Below are positions 34,581 to 43,214 of a DNA stretch of 64,000 nt, piece after piece. Below the pieces are notes generated by a model, which had not been told where the DNA came from, searched no databases, and saw only the letters and a program-made list of their open reading frames with translations. Positions within the stretch are counted from its first letter, which is position 1; every line of letters starts with the position of its first letter. The translations under genes were made by a program, and so were the position numbers. This stretch comes from Syntrophomonas wolfei subsp. methylbutyratica (GTDB lineage Bacteria > Bacillota > Syntrophomonadia > Syntrophomonadales > Syntrophomonadaceae), in contig NZ_BBQT01000001.1 of assembly GCF_001570625.1 (NCBI RefSeq), forward strand, positions 301,999-365,998, written 5' to 3'.

Positions 34581-35930
34581 TCATCCCCTGCGGGGAAGGT
34601 GCTTCTGCCCGGCGCGCTCAACTGCCAGGGTATGGGGAGGAACATCGCGGCTGATGGTAGAACCCGCTCCCGTTATAGAATTCTCGCCTATTCTTACCGG
34701 AGCTACCAGGTTGGTGTTGCTCCCGATAAAAACTCTATCCTCCAGAACTGTTTGGTATTTATTCTTTCCATCATAATTGCAGGTTATGGTTCCAGCTCCA
34801 ACATTGACTCCCTGCCCAATAGTTGCATCTCCTACATAACTTAGATGCGGTATCTTGCTTCCGCTTCCGATAGTGGATTTCTTAATTTCCACAAAATCCC
34901 CTACTTTAACTCCTTCCTGCAATGTTGTTTCCGGGCGAAGATAAGCAAAAGGACCAATGTTGCAACGGTCGGCTACCGAGGCCTGTATGAGCCGGGAGCT
35001 CTCTATCTTCACCTCATTGCCGATAATGGAGTCACTTATGCGGGTACCGGGTCCGATTTCACAGCGTTCACCTATTCTTGAATTTCCTTCAATAATGCTA
35101 AAGGGTAATATAATAGTATCATGTCCTATGAGAACATCGCTATCAATAAATGTAGATGCCGGGTCCATAAGGCTTACTCCACTTAACATTAGCTCCCGGT
35201 TCTTCCTCTGCCGCAGAATGTTCTCGGCCTGGACTAGCTGTACCCGGTCGTTAATTCCATAAATATCTTCTTCCCCATCACTGAGGAAAATACCTATTGA
35301 TTCCTGCTGGTTTTTAAGCAACTCCAGGGCTTCGGTAAGATAGTATTCTCCCTGGGCATTACGGGTACTGGTACTGTGCAGAGCGGAAAACACCTTACGA
35401 GCAGAGAAACAATATATGCCGGAATTGATCTCTTTTATCCCTTTCTCCTCATCATTGGCATCTTTTTCTTCAATAATGCGTAAAAAAGCGCCCTGTTTAT
35501 CGCGCAATATACGGCCATAGCCGGAAGGGTTCCGCATATTGACGCTGAGTACAGTGGCGGTGGCCTGCTTTTGCCGGTGGTTTTTAATCAGCTTCCGCAG
35601 GGTTTCAGCCTGTATTAAAGGAATATCTCCGGCCAAAACCAGGATAGTATCTTCCGGAGCTACCACGGCTTCAGCCTGCATCAGAGCATGCCCGGTTCCC
35701 AATTGCTCTTCCTGCAAAACAAAACGAATCTTTTCCCCGCTACAAATCTCTTGCACTATTTCCCGGCCGTGTCCCACTACTACTGCAATATCCTCAATAC
35801 CCGCCTCTTTTACGGCCTTGATAACATGAAGGATAATAGGCTTGCCGGCCACCTTGTGTGCTACTTTGGGTAAATCCGACCGCATTCTTAAGCCTTTGCC
35901 TGCGGCAAGTATCACTGCGGAAAGTTTCAC
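34581..35930 (-). CDS. glmU: GlmU bifunctional UDP-GlcNAc synthesis enzyme
   Basis: 449 aa. N-terminal uridyltransferase (AVILAAGKGLRMRSDLPKVA, EEQLGTGHALMQAE, LVLAGDIPLI) and a C-terminal left-handed beta-helix acetyltransferase (FAYLRPETTLQEGVKVGDFV, KIPHLSYVGDATIGQGVNVG, TITCNYDGKNKYQT). It supplies UDP-GlcNAc for peptidoglycan. GTG start after GGGTGGG. First gene of the glmU-prs-rplY-pth run; spoVG, which lies upstream in Bacillus, is absent here. Confidence 0.97.
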   Translation of the reverse strand: MKLSAVILAAGKGLRMRSDLPKVAHKVAGKPIILHVIKAVKEAGIEDIAVVVGHGREIVQEICSGEKIRFVLQEEQLGTGHALMQAEAVVAPEDTILVLAGDIPLIQAETLRKLIKNHRQKQATATVLSVNMRNPSGYGRILRDKQGAFLRIIEEKDANDEEKGIKEINSGIYCFSARKVFSALHSTSTRNAQGEYYLTEALELLKNQQESIGIFLSDGEEDIYGINDRVQLVQAENILRQRKNRELMLSGVSLMDPASTFIDSDVLIGHDTIILPFSIIEGNSRIGERCEIGPGTRISDSIIGNEVKIESSRLIQASVADRCNIGPFAYLRPETTLQEGVKVGDFVEIKKSTIGSGSKIPHLSYVGDATIGQGVNVGAGTITCNYDGKNKYQTVLEDRVFIGSNTNLVAPVRIGENSITGAGSTISRDVPPHTLAVERAGQKHLPRRG

Positions 35931-36098
35931 TTCACACCCACCCTTTAATTCTATACATAAGATGTTTTGCCCTATGAATAAATAGTTCTACATAAGCCCC
36001 GCTTATCCTGTTTGCCCAGTAAAAAAGTTAGCCTATACCAAACCCTAATCATAATTAATGCTTAAGAGACGGGTTTTGCTACTACCCATAAAAGTGAT

Positions 36099-36875
36099 TT
36101 AAAGAGTAAGATCTAACAGGTATTTTTGGGCAATCTCCAGGTCGCTGGGTTTATCCACATCTACCCCCACCTCAGCATACGGGGAAATAATGGCTTTCCC
36201 CTTTATTCCCAATACCTTAAAGAACCTCTTTTCTGCCGCTGCAATGGAGAGGCGTCTGGTCAAATAGCGCCACATCAATCCAAAGCCAAATAAACTGGCT
36301 ATGGCCAGGGGATTTTTCCTTCTTTCCACAATCTGTGAGGCCTTTTCCAAAACCTGATCAATAATCTCACTGCGTAAGATAAAGAGATTTCCTCCAGTAA
36401 ACACTCCGTCCTTGAGTTTTACATAAGTACGCACTACGCCGGGGAATTTTAACTCATTTACCTCTCTGGAGGTTATAGCATAGAAGAAATCCGCTTCGTA
36501 ATTCCGGCACTGATTAGCAAAATCATCTATGGCCGTGGTGGTGATAAAAGGAATATCCGTGGGAAGAACCAGCAAACGCTCGGTAGTACCCTTCTCCCGT
36601 AAAAGTTTTACTGCACAGGCCAGGCTTTCCACCGCGTTTTTCCCTCCCTCCACAAAAAACAGCTTTTCCTCACGGGCAAAAATATTGCGCAGGGCTTCGG
36701 TGGGTCCGCTAATGACAATATTCCTCACCTGGGAAGACTGGCGCAAGGCATTATAAACATAGTAGATCATGGGATACTTGCCTATTATTATCAAGGCCTC
36801 GTTATCATAGGGAGCAATCTTCTTCAGCTCGCTGCTGTTAACACCACCGGCAAGTATCACCGCATCATATTGCAT
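36099..36875 (-). CDS. MobA-like nucleotidyltransferase
   Basis: 258 aa. An N-terminal GT-A nucleotidyltransferase fold: YDAVILAGGVNSSELKKIAP (variant of the LAGGxSxRMG loop), ALIIIGKYPMIYYVYNAL, LLVLPTDIPFITTTAIDDFA with the metal-binding Asp. The product and substrate are unknown; MobA- and IspD-like enzymes share this core. It starts with ATG after GGAGGTG and lies 16 bp after a GntR regulator gene, suggesting an operon. A regulator plus nucleotidyltransferase at this site between ispE and glmU is not part of the Bacillus order. Confidence 0.85.
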   Translation of the reverse strand: MQYDAVILAGGVNSSELKKIAPYDNEALIIIGKYPMIYYVYNALRQSSQVRNIVISGPTEALRNIFAREEKLFFVEGGKNAVESLACAVKLLREKGTTERLLVLPTDIPFITTTAIDDFANQCRNYEADFFYAITSREVNELKFPGVVRTYVKLKDGVFTGGNLFILRSEIIDQVLEKASQIVERRKNPLAIASLFGFGLMWRYLTRRLSIAAAEKRFFKVLGIKGKAIISPYAEVGVDVDKPSDLEIAQKYLLDLTL

Positions 36876-36891
36876 GCAGGCACCTCCATAA

Positions 36892-37599
36892 TTAAGCCCA
36901 GGGCAAGCCATTTTTTTTAATACTATCGATCATGCTCTGTTCGGCATTTTCAATGTGTTCCTGGGCTAATTGCCTTGATAGCTGAACATCCCGGGATTGG
37001 ATGGCTTCCACTATATCTCGGTGCTCTTGCATGGATTGCTGCATCCGACCGGGATAGGACAGTGATGTGCTTCTAAACCTTTGTATCTGTTCTCGTAAGT
37101 TGTTGATTATGGCGAATAGTCTCTGGTTGCGGCTGGCCCGATAGATGGCCTCATGGAACTTGGTATCCACTTCCACCAGTTTATCCATATCATTACTGCT
37201 GATAGCCTCAACCTTTTCCACCAGCAGCCTTTCCATTTCCTCTAACTCCTCATCAGTTATCCTTTCCGCAGCCAACCCGGCAGCCAGGGCCTCCAAAGCC
37301 GCCCTAATCTCAAAAACATCGGCAACATCCTTAAGCGATATATCCGCTACATAGGCTCCCTTACGGGGAACCATAACGATAAAACCCTCCAGTTCCAGCT
37401 TGCGCAAAGCCTCCCGAATAGGAGTTCGTGATACTCCCAACTCTTCCGCCAACTGGATTTCCATCAACCTTTCCCGGGGTTTCAATACTCCATTCTTAAT
37501 AGCTTCCCTGATGGCCTCGAGTACCAGTTCCCGTAAAGGCTTGTAGGAGTCAAGATCCACCGGTGATAAGCGTTTTTCCCCTGTATTAATAAAAATCAC
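36892..37599 (-). CDS. GntR-family (FadR-type) transcription regulator
   Basis: 235 aa. An N-terminal winged helix (YKPLRELVLEAIREAIKNGV, EELGVSRTPIREALRKLELE) and an FCD ligand domain with the helices carrying metal-binding residues (FEIRAALEALAAGLAA, DTKFHEAIYRASRNQRL, MQEHRDIVEAI). These proteins sense small organic acids. The GTG start at 37599 abuts its own GAGGTG, so the true start may lie slightly downstream. A family C hairpin precedes it. The target may be the downstream nucleotidyltransferase or itself. Confidence 0.9.
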   Translation of the reverse strand: MIFINTGEKRLSPVDLDSYKPLRELVLEAIREAIKNGVLKPRERLMEIQLAEELGVSRTPIREALRKLELEGFIVMVPRKGAYVADISLKDVADVFEIRAALEALAAGLAAERITDEELEEMERLLVEKVEAISSNDMDKLVEVDTKFHEAIYRASRNQRLFAIINNLREQIQRFRSTSLSYPGRMQQSMQEHRDIVEAIQSRDVQLSRQLAQEHIENAEQSMIDSIKKNGLPWA

Positions 37600-37625
37600 C
37601 TCTTTCCCAAGCTTGCCGACTAAGG

Positions 37626-37654
37626 GGTGTCAAGGGGACGGTCCTTTTGTCACC
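37626..37654. repeat. Family C REP-like hairpin upstream of GntR gene
   Basis: GGTGTCAAGGGGACGGTCC with TTTTGTCACC, almost identical to the hairpin in the mazG leader. It ends about 27 nt upstream of the GntR start. Confidence 0.75.
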
Positions 37655-37805
37655 GCAACCCCTACACCTTACCCCTTCTTTTTCTTACTAACCCCCCATG
37701 GCCCAAGAACCACAACCACCGATGAAAAGTAAGTTAGTAGGGGCTAGCATAGTAAGATGTAGCAGAATATATTGAACTCCTCACCCCTTACTCCTTACTC
37801 CTCAC
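37655..37805. repeat. Family B mosaic repeat
   Basis: Contains TTCTTACTAACCCCCCATGG, AACCACAACCACCGATGAAA, AAGTAAGTTAGTAGGGGCT, ATAGTAAGATGTAGCAGAAT and CCTTACTCCTTACTCCTCAC. Its right edge overlaps the 3' end of ispE. Confidence 0.65.
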
Positions 37806-38676
37806 TTTTCGTACTAACATAGGATGAAAGCAAAAACACCTCCTGATAACGGGTCCGAAATTGTTCCCGGGCCTTTAAGGCCTGTTCCTCCTCCATAAAT
37901 ATCCCCATAACGCTGGGTCCGCTGCCGGACATCAAGGCATTTAATGCCCCTGTTCTTATCAACTCTGCTTTTATGGCCGCGATTTCCGGATATTTCCTTA
38001 TACTCACTGTTTCCAAGACATTCCTCATGTTCCCGGCTATATTAATAATATCATAAGCCTCCCAGGCAGCAAGAAAGGCGACATTATCAGGGAATTCTTC
38101 CACTTGAGTCAAATCCAATTCACGGTAAACTTCAGCCGTAGAAAGCTGAAAATGGGGTTTAACCAGGATTATATAAGGTATCATTCGCTGGGGCAAGTTG
38201 CTCAATATTTCACCCCGTCCCCGGGCTAACTTGCTGCCGCCCGCCAAACAAAAGGCTACATCAGAGCCTATCCTGGCTGCCATTTCCAGCAGTTCCTCTT
38301 CTTCCAAGCCCAGGTCGCAGAGCTGGTTTATCCCCTGTATAACAGCAGCAGCATCAGTACTTCCCCCGGCCAGTCCTGCGCCTACCGGTATATTCTTTTC
38401 TATATAGATCTCAACTCCCTCTTTATGGGCATATTCCCCCAGGATCATTTCCGCTGCCTGGTAAGCCAGGTTTTCCTCGTTAGTCGGAATCAAGCTGCTG
38501 TTGCTCTTAATCTGGATACCGCCTGTGCCCTGGGAGATTCTTATTATATCAAGCAGATTCACCTGGTGCATCACCGTCTCTAATTCATGATAACCATCAC
38601 TTCTTTTTCCTTTAACATCCAGGGTTAGATTGACCTTGGCTGGAGCCTTTAAAATTATATTTTTTCTCATAGACAT
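37795..38676 (-). CDS. ispE: 4-diphosphocytidyl-2-C-methyl-D-erythritol kinase
   Basis: 293 aa GHMP kinase of the non-mevalonate isoprenoid pathway. Seen: LKAPAKVNLTLDVKGKRSDG, EKNIPVGAGLAGGSTDAAAV (ATP loop), ALMSGSGPSVMGIF. The third codon ATG was chosen because AAAGGA lies 6 nt before it, while the first ATG abuts it. Its stop region merges into a family B repeat, the only sign of decay nearby. Confidence 0.95.
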   Translation of the reverse strand: MSMRKNIILKAPAKVNLTLDVKGKRSDGYHELETVMHQVNLLDIIRISQGTGGIQIKSNSSLIPTNEENLAYQAAEMILGEYAHKEGVEIYIEKNIPVGAGLAGGSTDAAAVIQGINQLCDLGLEEEELLEMAARIGSDVAFCLAGGSKLARGRGEILSNLPQRMIPYIILVKPHFQLSTAEVYRELDLTQVEEFPDNVAFLAAWEAYDIINIAGNMRNVLETVSIRKYPEIAAIKAELIRTGALNALMSGSGPSVMGIFMEEEQALKAREQFRTRYQEVFLLSSYVSTKSEE

Positions 38677-38796
38677 AGCCATTCCTTTCGTTAATAGGCC
38701 GAAAATAGATTAAAATAATGATTTAACTCTTCCAAGAATTAATCGCCATTTTTTACCAGATGCCTGTAAGTAGTCTATCACAAAATTATATATGCT

Positions 38797-38831
38797 GCAA
38801 AAATAAAAGGGAACGGAAAAATTCCGCTCCC
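38797..38831 (-). terminator. spoIIR terminator
   Basis: Minus strand GGGAGCGGAA / TTCCGTTCCC (one wobble) followed by TTTTATTTTT, about 20 nt after the spoIIR stop. Confidence 0.85.
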
Positions 38832-38849
38832 AAAGGGGGAAAGGATAGT

Positions 38850-39416
38850 TTAATGGTTGGATGTACGAAATATTGCTCCTTTTGGGATTAGTTCCAGGCA
38901 TTTGAAGCTTACTTTGGCTTCCTCCGGGCTATGCAGGCTTAGGCCCTGTTCAGAGGAAGAGACCATACAGAGGGGCGGGAACAAGACGCACCACCAGTTT
39001 TTTCCTTCGCCACCGCCTATGGTGACTCGCACTGCCTGGTATTCTCCCTGGGGCAAAACCAGGTTGCCATATGATTTGGTGGGGAATTGGTACTCACCCA
39101 AGGATACTTGTACCGGATAATTATAGCCATTGGCTTGTACCACCGCTTCAGCAGTTCTTTTTATTTCAGCTATATCCTCCAGAGCAGCCTGGCGAGCCTG
39201 TTCCATATTATCCATTCCGGCAAATTCCTTTTTCATCATCTCTACTACGGCGTCTTTTACCTGTATTTTGAGGGCCTGGTCAGCCAGGCTGTCACTGTTG
39301 GCTATTACATGCAACCTCAGAACACTTTTGTTGAGGGGCTTTTCTTGCAAGCAAAGACTGCTCCCCAGAAGGATTAAAATAGCAATCATTATGATTCCTA
39401 AATATTTTCTAGGCAT
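38850..39416 (-). CDS. spoIIR: Stage II sporulation protein R
   Basis: 188 aa secreted signal made in the forespore under sigma F that triggers SpoIIGA to process pro-sigma E in the mother cell. N-terminal signal (GIIMIAILILLGSSLCLQ), then LRLHVIANSDSLADQALKIQ, YPVQVSLGEYQFPTKSYGNL, LPQGEYQAVRVTIGGGEGKN and WWCVLFPPLCMV, all family hallmarks. AAGGAGAG lies 8 nt before the ATG. Confidence 0.97.
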   Translation of the reverse strand: MPRKYLGIIMIAILILLGSSLCLQEKPLNKSVLRLHVIANSDSLADQALKIQVKDAVVEMMKKEFAGMDNMEQARQAALEDIAEIKRTAEAVVQANGYNYPVQVSLGEYQFPTKSYGNLVLPQGEYQAVRVTIGGGEGKNWWCVLFPPLCMVSSSEQGLSLHSPEEAKVSFKCLELIPKGAIFRTSNH

Positions 39417-39481
39417 AAAAAATACTCTCCTTTCTCAGTAAAAGTCTTTCCTAAACTTTTATTTTTTAAACCTGATAATTA

Positions 39482-39755
39482 TGATTCTACTGCAAAAAGT
39501 TATTAATATTTATTGGCTTGTATAAATATACCGCTCGCAGTCTTCGCATGGGCAACACCTGCGGCTTGTCTCGCGGCTCAAGGGGTACACGCTAACCTCC
39601 CATCCATGGTCGTATAGCGCTCTCGCGACGTCCTGTCGCTCGCCCCCTTTCGCCTGCTCGCCTTCGCCGGGCGTTGCAACCATGCTTCGCCAACGCTCGC
39701 TTTGTATATTTATGCAACCCTTATGCAACAAAAGGGGTTTTCGCAGTGGAGTCAA
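39482..39755. repeat. Family A MITE-like repeat (full length)
   Basis: TGATTCTACTGCAAAAAGT at one end and GTTTTCGCAGTGGAGTCAA at the other, nearly perfect inverted ends. Internal TTGTATAAATATACCGC / GCTTTGTATATTTATGCAA. The best-preserved copy in the window. It occupies half of the 537-bp gap 39417-39953. Confidence 0.85.
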
Positions 39756-39896
39756 TTACAGATAAGAAAAAAGAAGAGTGCAAATAATGCCTGTATATTA
39801 TGCTTGATCCTTGCTTTTCTACCATTACAAGCATTTATCGTCATTAGCTTTTAAACCTTGCCAGCCTTCCCTAATACCAGGCAGCATAATAATCAG

Positions 39897-39926
39897 GAAG
39901 GCTGCCAGTATAGGCCGGCAGCCTTC
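39897..39926 (-). terminator. Perfect hairpin downstream of the RHH gene
   Basis: GAAGGCTGCC / GGCAGCCTTC, ten perfect pairs with a 10-nt loop, 28 nt after the stop of the small RHH gene. The T run is poor, so this may be a weak terminator. Confidence 0.55.
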
Positions 39927-39953
39927 TTCAGGGCTTTTCTATGGGTAGTTTTC

Positions 39954-40115
39954 CTATTCGCTTTTATTCCCTTCCTGTCTGGCCAAGTACTCACGGATTA
40001 TCATTCTAACCAGGGCACTGCGCGATATCTGGTTCTTTCTGGCCAGTTCTTTTATAAGATCCACCTGATTTTTTGTCAGGTAGAAGGTGGCATGTTCAAA
40101 TTTATCCGTTGCCAT
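39954..40115 (-). CDS. Ribbon-helix-helix (CopG-like) DNA-binding protein
   Basis: 53 aa: MATDKFEHATFYLTKNQVDL, IKELARKNQISRSALVRMII, REYLARQEGN. The pattern (beta strand, helix, turn NQIS-RSALVR, helix) is a classic RHH repressor fold. ATG follows GGGGAGGAGG. Likely a small regulator; no antitoxin-toxin partner lies beside it. It precedes the patatin gene only as a neighbour (they are in the same direction, 90 bp apart). Confidence 0.85.
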   Translation of the reverse strand: MATDKFEHATFYLTKNQVDLIKELARKNQISRSALVRMIIREYLARQEGNKSE

Positions 40116-40205
40116 TTTAACCTCCTCCCCGCCTCCAACCGCAATTAGGCCAAATCCTTGCTTTGTGGATATTATATGTAAATAACTGTGCTTCTGTTAC
40201 TCAGA

Positions 40206-41066
40206 TCAATCTTCTAATCCTCTTTTTATTTCATCGATTTTGGCTTTTGCGGCTCGCCTTCCCGCCCGGATAATTCTTTCCGCCTGCTCGATATCATCCA
40301 GGCGAACTGCTTTTACCCGGGGGTGAATAACCAGATCGGCAAAAAGCGCCTCGGCGGTGGCGGAGGTTTCATAGCTCATAATATTTAAACTGCGGGATAC
40401 GATTTGGGTGATCCCGGTGACTTTTTCCGCATAACTCTCCCGCCCTAGATTGACGGAAAGAATATAGCCGACGCCCATAACTTTTTGTACTTCTACCGGA
40501 ACCATTTCTTTTACTCCCCCATCAACCATCTGCATTCCTCTGAACTGCAGCGGAACGAAGGTGGCGGGAATAGAAGTACTGGCGCGTACTGCTTCGCTTA
40601 AGAGGGCTTCTTTAATTACTAGCCTGGGGCCGGTGACCTCCATGTTTTGATTGGTAAATATAATTTCCTGACCGGAGTCAATATCACAGGCGATAATACT
40701 TAGGGGAATTCGGCTTTCCGCCAGGGTCTTCCCCCGGGTCCATTTATAAAGCAGTTTTTCCAGCTTATCTCCTTTGACAAGGCCATCCAGTCTGGTCTTT
40801 ACCCCAGGAAGCAATAAAGCCCAGAAAAATTTGGTTAAGGCGACGATATCATAGTCAATATAATCCTTGACTTCGAGCTGCATCGCAAGCTCCTGCATCC
40901 GCCAGGGCGAGAGTCCGCTGGCATAAAGGGCCGCAACTATACTTCCGGCACTGGTTCCCGATATGGCGGAAATAGGGATGCTGTTTTCTTCCAGCACCTG
41001 CAGAACTCCAATATGCGCCAACCCTTTTAGCCCGCCGCCTCCGAGGGCCAGACCCAGGCTTTTCAT
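40206..41066 (-). CDS. Patatin-like phospholipase
   Basis: 286 aa. Oxyanion hole LGLALGGGGLKGLAHIGVL, nucleophile elbow ISGTSAGSIVAALY (GxSxG), catalytic Asp in MVDGGVKEMVP. This is the RssA/YlbK-type bacterial patatin family of cytoplasmic or membrane-associated esterases; the substrate is unknown. ATG at 41066 was chosen because GGAGG lies 5 nt before it and the oxyanion loop then starts near residue 8. Confidence 0.92.
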   Translation of the reverse strand: MKSLGLALGGGGLKGLAHIGVLQVLEENSIPISAISGTSAGSIVAALYASGLSPWRMQELAMQLEVKDYIDYDIVALTKFFWALLLPGVKTRLDGLVKGDKLEKLLYKWTRGKTLAESRIPLSIIACDIDSGQEIIFTNQNMEVTGPRLVIKEALLSEAVRASTSIPATFVPLQFRGMQMVDGGVKEMVPVEVQKVMGVGYILSVNLGRESYAEKVTGITQIVSRSLNIMSYETSATAEALFADLVIHPRVKAVRLDDIEQAERIIRAGRRAAKAKIDEIKRGLED

Positions 41067-41129
41067 GTTAACCTCCATCTCGCGCCGCATGCGGCGATAC
41101 AAATAGTAATGAAAAAGTATTTTTCATGC

Positions 41130-41430
41130 TACCACCCATGGCCGAGGGCCATAAGCACCCATGAAAATGCTGGGGTTAAGTTATTAGAGTATTCAACATA
41201 AACCATAGAAATCAGCGTCCTTCCGTATCAAAAACTATTTCTTACTAGCCCCTCGACCGCAACCCTAATAGTTATACCCGCAGGGCGGAACACCAGGAGT
41301 ACCCGGCAGGGTGAAGGCTACAAGCACCAATGAAAAATGCGTTAGTAGCTGCTTGAATAGTAAGATAGAATAGGAAATAACCCCCACCCCCTTCTGATGT
41401 CTGACGTCCGACGACTGACGACTAATATGG
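41130..41430. repeat. Family B mosaic repeat (long)
   Basis: 390 bp lie between the patatin gene and the next small gene. Phrases include CACCCATGGCCGAGGGCCAT, AACCCTAATAGTTATACCCG, CACCAGGAGTACCCGGCAGG, AATGAAAAATGCGTTAGTAG, CCCCCTTCTGATGTCTGACG and GACGACTGACGACTAA. It shares the last block with 59.08-59.12 kb. No gene is visible. Confidence 0.65.
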
Positions 41431-41456
41431 AGCAACTGCTCCTTTGGGGCTTATAT

Positions 41457-41675
41457 TCAGCGATTACATTTGCGCACCATATAGCGGGATACTCTCTGTA
41501 TGCTGTCTTTATTGTTCTGTCCAAGTTCCTGCCAAAAACCCCGGTACTCCTCAACTACGCTTTCTTGCTGATAATTATTAATTTTTTTATCCAAATCCTT
41601 TTGGATAGACAGTATTTCTTCCAATTGTTTTCTCATCAGGTTTTTATCCTGGCGGTTGATTTTTAAGCTGCTCAA
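41457..41675 (-). CDS. Small coiled-coil protein
   Basis: 72 aa, very charged: NRQDKNLMRKQLEEILSIQK, DLDKKINNYQQES, QNNKDSIQRVSRYMVRKCNR. A coiled coil is likely over the first half. TTG start with GGGGGGAT just upstream. No family recognised. It follows the 188-aa coat-like gene in the same direction after that gene's terminator, so it may be separately transcribed. Confidence 0.6.
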   Translation of the reverse strand: MSSLKINRQDKNLMRKQLEEILSIQKDLDKKINNYQQESVVEEYRGFWQELGQNNKDSIQRVSRYMVRKCNR

Positions 41676-41704
41676 AATATCCCCCCGCTACTTTAAGAAA
41701 GGTA

Positions 41705-41730
41705 AATGCCCGGCTAATGAGCCGAGCATT
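41705..41730 (-). terminator. Terminator downstream of the 188-aa gene
   Basis: Minus strand AATGCTCGGCT / AGCCGGGCATT (one mismatch) with TACCTTTCTT after it. It lies 20 nt after the stop at 41751. Confidence 0.7.
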
Positions 41731-41750
41731 TTCTGGTTTTAGCCTTGAGC

Positions 41751-42317
41751 TTAATAATCTACATCCGGATCCAACTCTCCGTATACCACTACATCATGGA
41801 ATTTGCCCAGTTTGTCGATGATATCCACGTATACTTTAAGCCCTATACAGGTTCCCTTGATGGGCGTGGTCAATTTACAAGGATTACTGCTGTCCTCGCA
41901 GTTGCCTTTAATTTCGAAATCAAAACTCCAGTTCTTTAGAATGATTTCCGACTGTTCAATTTCGATGCGGAATTCTTCAGAGGTTAGGGGTGGATCAAAT
42001 TCGTCCAGTTCTATGGATTGTTCATAGCGGTCAGTTACGGTAATAATCTGGTACTCACCTTCCACTAACACAAAAAGGATTACTTCGTAGTCGATGAAGA
42101 TTTTTACTTTGTTGAAACACAGATCCTCGTGCGCCTTGATAACTTTAACCTTAATGTCTTCCACACAGGATACTTTTCCGCCCACTTGCTCATCAGGTAC
42201 ACAAAAGACCGTGTCCAGTACTTTAACTTGTTTTTCGATGTATTTGGCTTTAATAACCTTGGCCCAGAGATCCAGCATACAACCTTCAGGAAATTCACAT
42301 TTTAACAATCTAGACAC
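41751..42317 (-). CDS. Unknown protein, spore-coat SPOCS-like (tentative)
   Basis: 188 aa, beta-rich, with scattered Cys. It opens LLKCEFPEGCMLDLWAKVIK and carries VKIFIDYEVILFVLVEGEYQ then IITVTDRYEQSIELDEF. The KIFIDYEVILF pattern and the overall beta layout recall the DUF3794/SPOCS domain of spore coat and cortex proteins; a more distant version appears in the 277-aa protein at 45113. GTG start, 9 nt after AGGAGG. Function unknown. Confidence 0.6.
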   Translation of the reverse strand: MSRLLKCEFPEGCMLDLWAKVIKAKYIEKQVKVLDTVFCVPDEQVGGKVSCVEDIKVKVIKAHEDLCFNKVKIFIDYEVILFVLVEGEYQIITVTDRYEQSIELDEFDPPLTSEEFRIEIEQSEIILKNWSFDFEIKGNCEDSSNPCKLTTPIKGTCIGLKVYVDIIDKLGKFHDVVVYGELDPDVDY

Positions 42318-42428
42318 TTTACTTTCCCTCCTTTATCTAGTATTCGCCTGCTTGAAACAGGTTCTGAAATTTGTTCTGTCAAATTTCTAGGATATATTAT
42401 GAAAGGAGGTAACAAAATGTGATTATCC

Positions 42429-43214
42429 TTACGGTATTTTTGTCTTTTTTGACGATAGTAAAGTCGTATCTTCCCTCATCAAATGGATACATTCTATACG
42501 GCCATCACAAAAAATGCCTATCCCCTTTTCCTGTGCCTGGCGACAAAAGCCGATATCCTCAGCCCCGTCATCTGAGGAGTATCTTATTCCCAGCGATGCA
42601 ATAACCTTTCTCTTAATCAGGTAGGCTGCCCCGGTACAATCAACTGGAAAAACCCGGTCCCGGGGGAAATCCCGGCAATGCACCAGGTTGCCGGCAGCAT
42701 CCTTGACCAGTATATTATAAATCGAATTATCCCCCACTTCCTCCCCGTTGCAGACCAGAGCGGACACAATATCGCAATCATCCTGCAGCAAGAGGGATAA
42801 ACTATCAACTGGCACCAGAATATCACTATCCACAGAAAATAAGTAAGCCGCATCAGACTCCAGAAATGCTTCCAGCAGACGGTTCCTCAGTCGTGCCAAC
42901 TGGGAAAAGTTATATTGACCTCGCAGGTGCCCATACTTCTGACCCAGGTCATAGTAGATTAATCGTACCCGCCCGTTTTCTCTGCGGGCAAAATCTTCCA
43001 AAATTTGCGGAGTCTCATCTATACAATCGTTTATTATAAAGCAGAATTCGAGCCGGGACTCGGGGTATGCCAATCGTTTTATGGAAGTCAGGTAATAGCC
43101 TAAAGACCAGGCCCGATTGCGAACCGGACAGCCTATCATTATTTTTTCAGCCATATCAATCATAGTTGAGGACTCGTCCCCTTTCGCCTGCTCGCCTCGC
43201 CGGGTATCAGCCAT
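42429..43214 (-). CDS. Family 2 glycosyltransferase
   Basis: 261 aa. A GT-A fold: IMIGCPVRNRAWSLGYYLTS, FCFIINDCIDETPQILEDFA, AAYLFSVDSDILVP (DxD), DCTGAAYLIKRKVIASLGIR, SDDGAEDIGFC (catalytic-base region). The first about 17 residues (ADTRRGEQAKGDESS) are encoded by a family A repeat fragment; the ancestral start was probably the ATG at MIDMAEK or MAEKIMI. The upstream GT4 gene ends inside ATGGCTGA, overlapping this start by 8 bases. It acts after or with the GT4 enzyme. Confidence 0.88.
   Translation of the reverse strand: MADTRRGEQAKGDESSTMIDMAEKIMIGCPVRNRAWSLGYYLTSIKRLAYPESRLEFCFIINDCIDETPQILEDFARRENGRVRLIYYDLGQKYGHLRGQYNFSQLARLRNRLLEAFLESDAAYLFSVDSDILVPVDSLSLLLQDDCDIVSALVCNGEEVGDNSIYNILVKDAAGNLVHCRDFPRDRVFPVDCTGAAYLIKRKVIASLGIRYSSDDGAEDIGFCRQAQEKGIGIFCDGRIECIHLMREDTTLLSSKKTKIP

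Noticed and set aside
41130..41430. A CRISPR array suggested by repeated phrases
   Set aside because: The phrases are not evenly spaced, differ in length and recur singly elsewhere; no cas genes are present.
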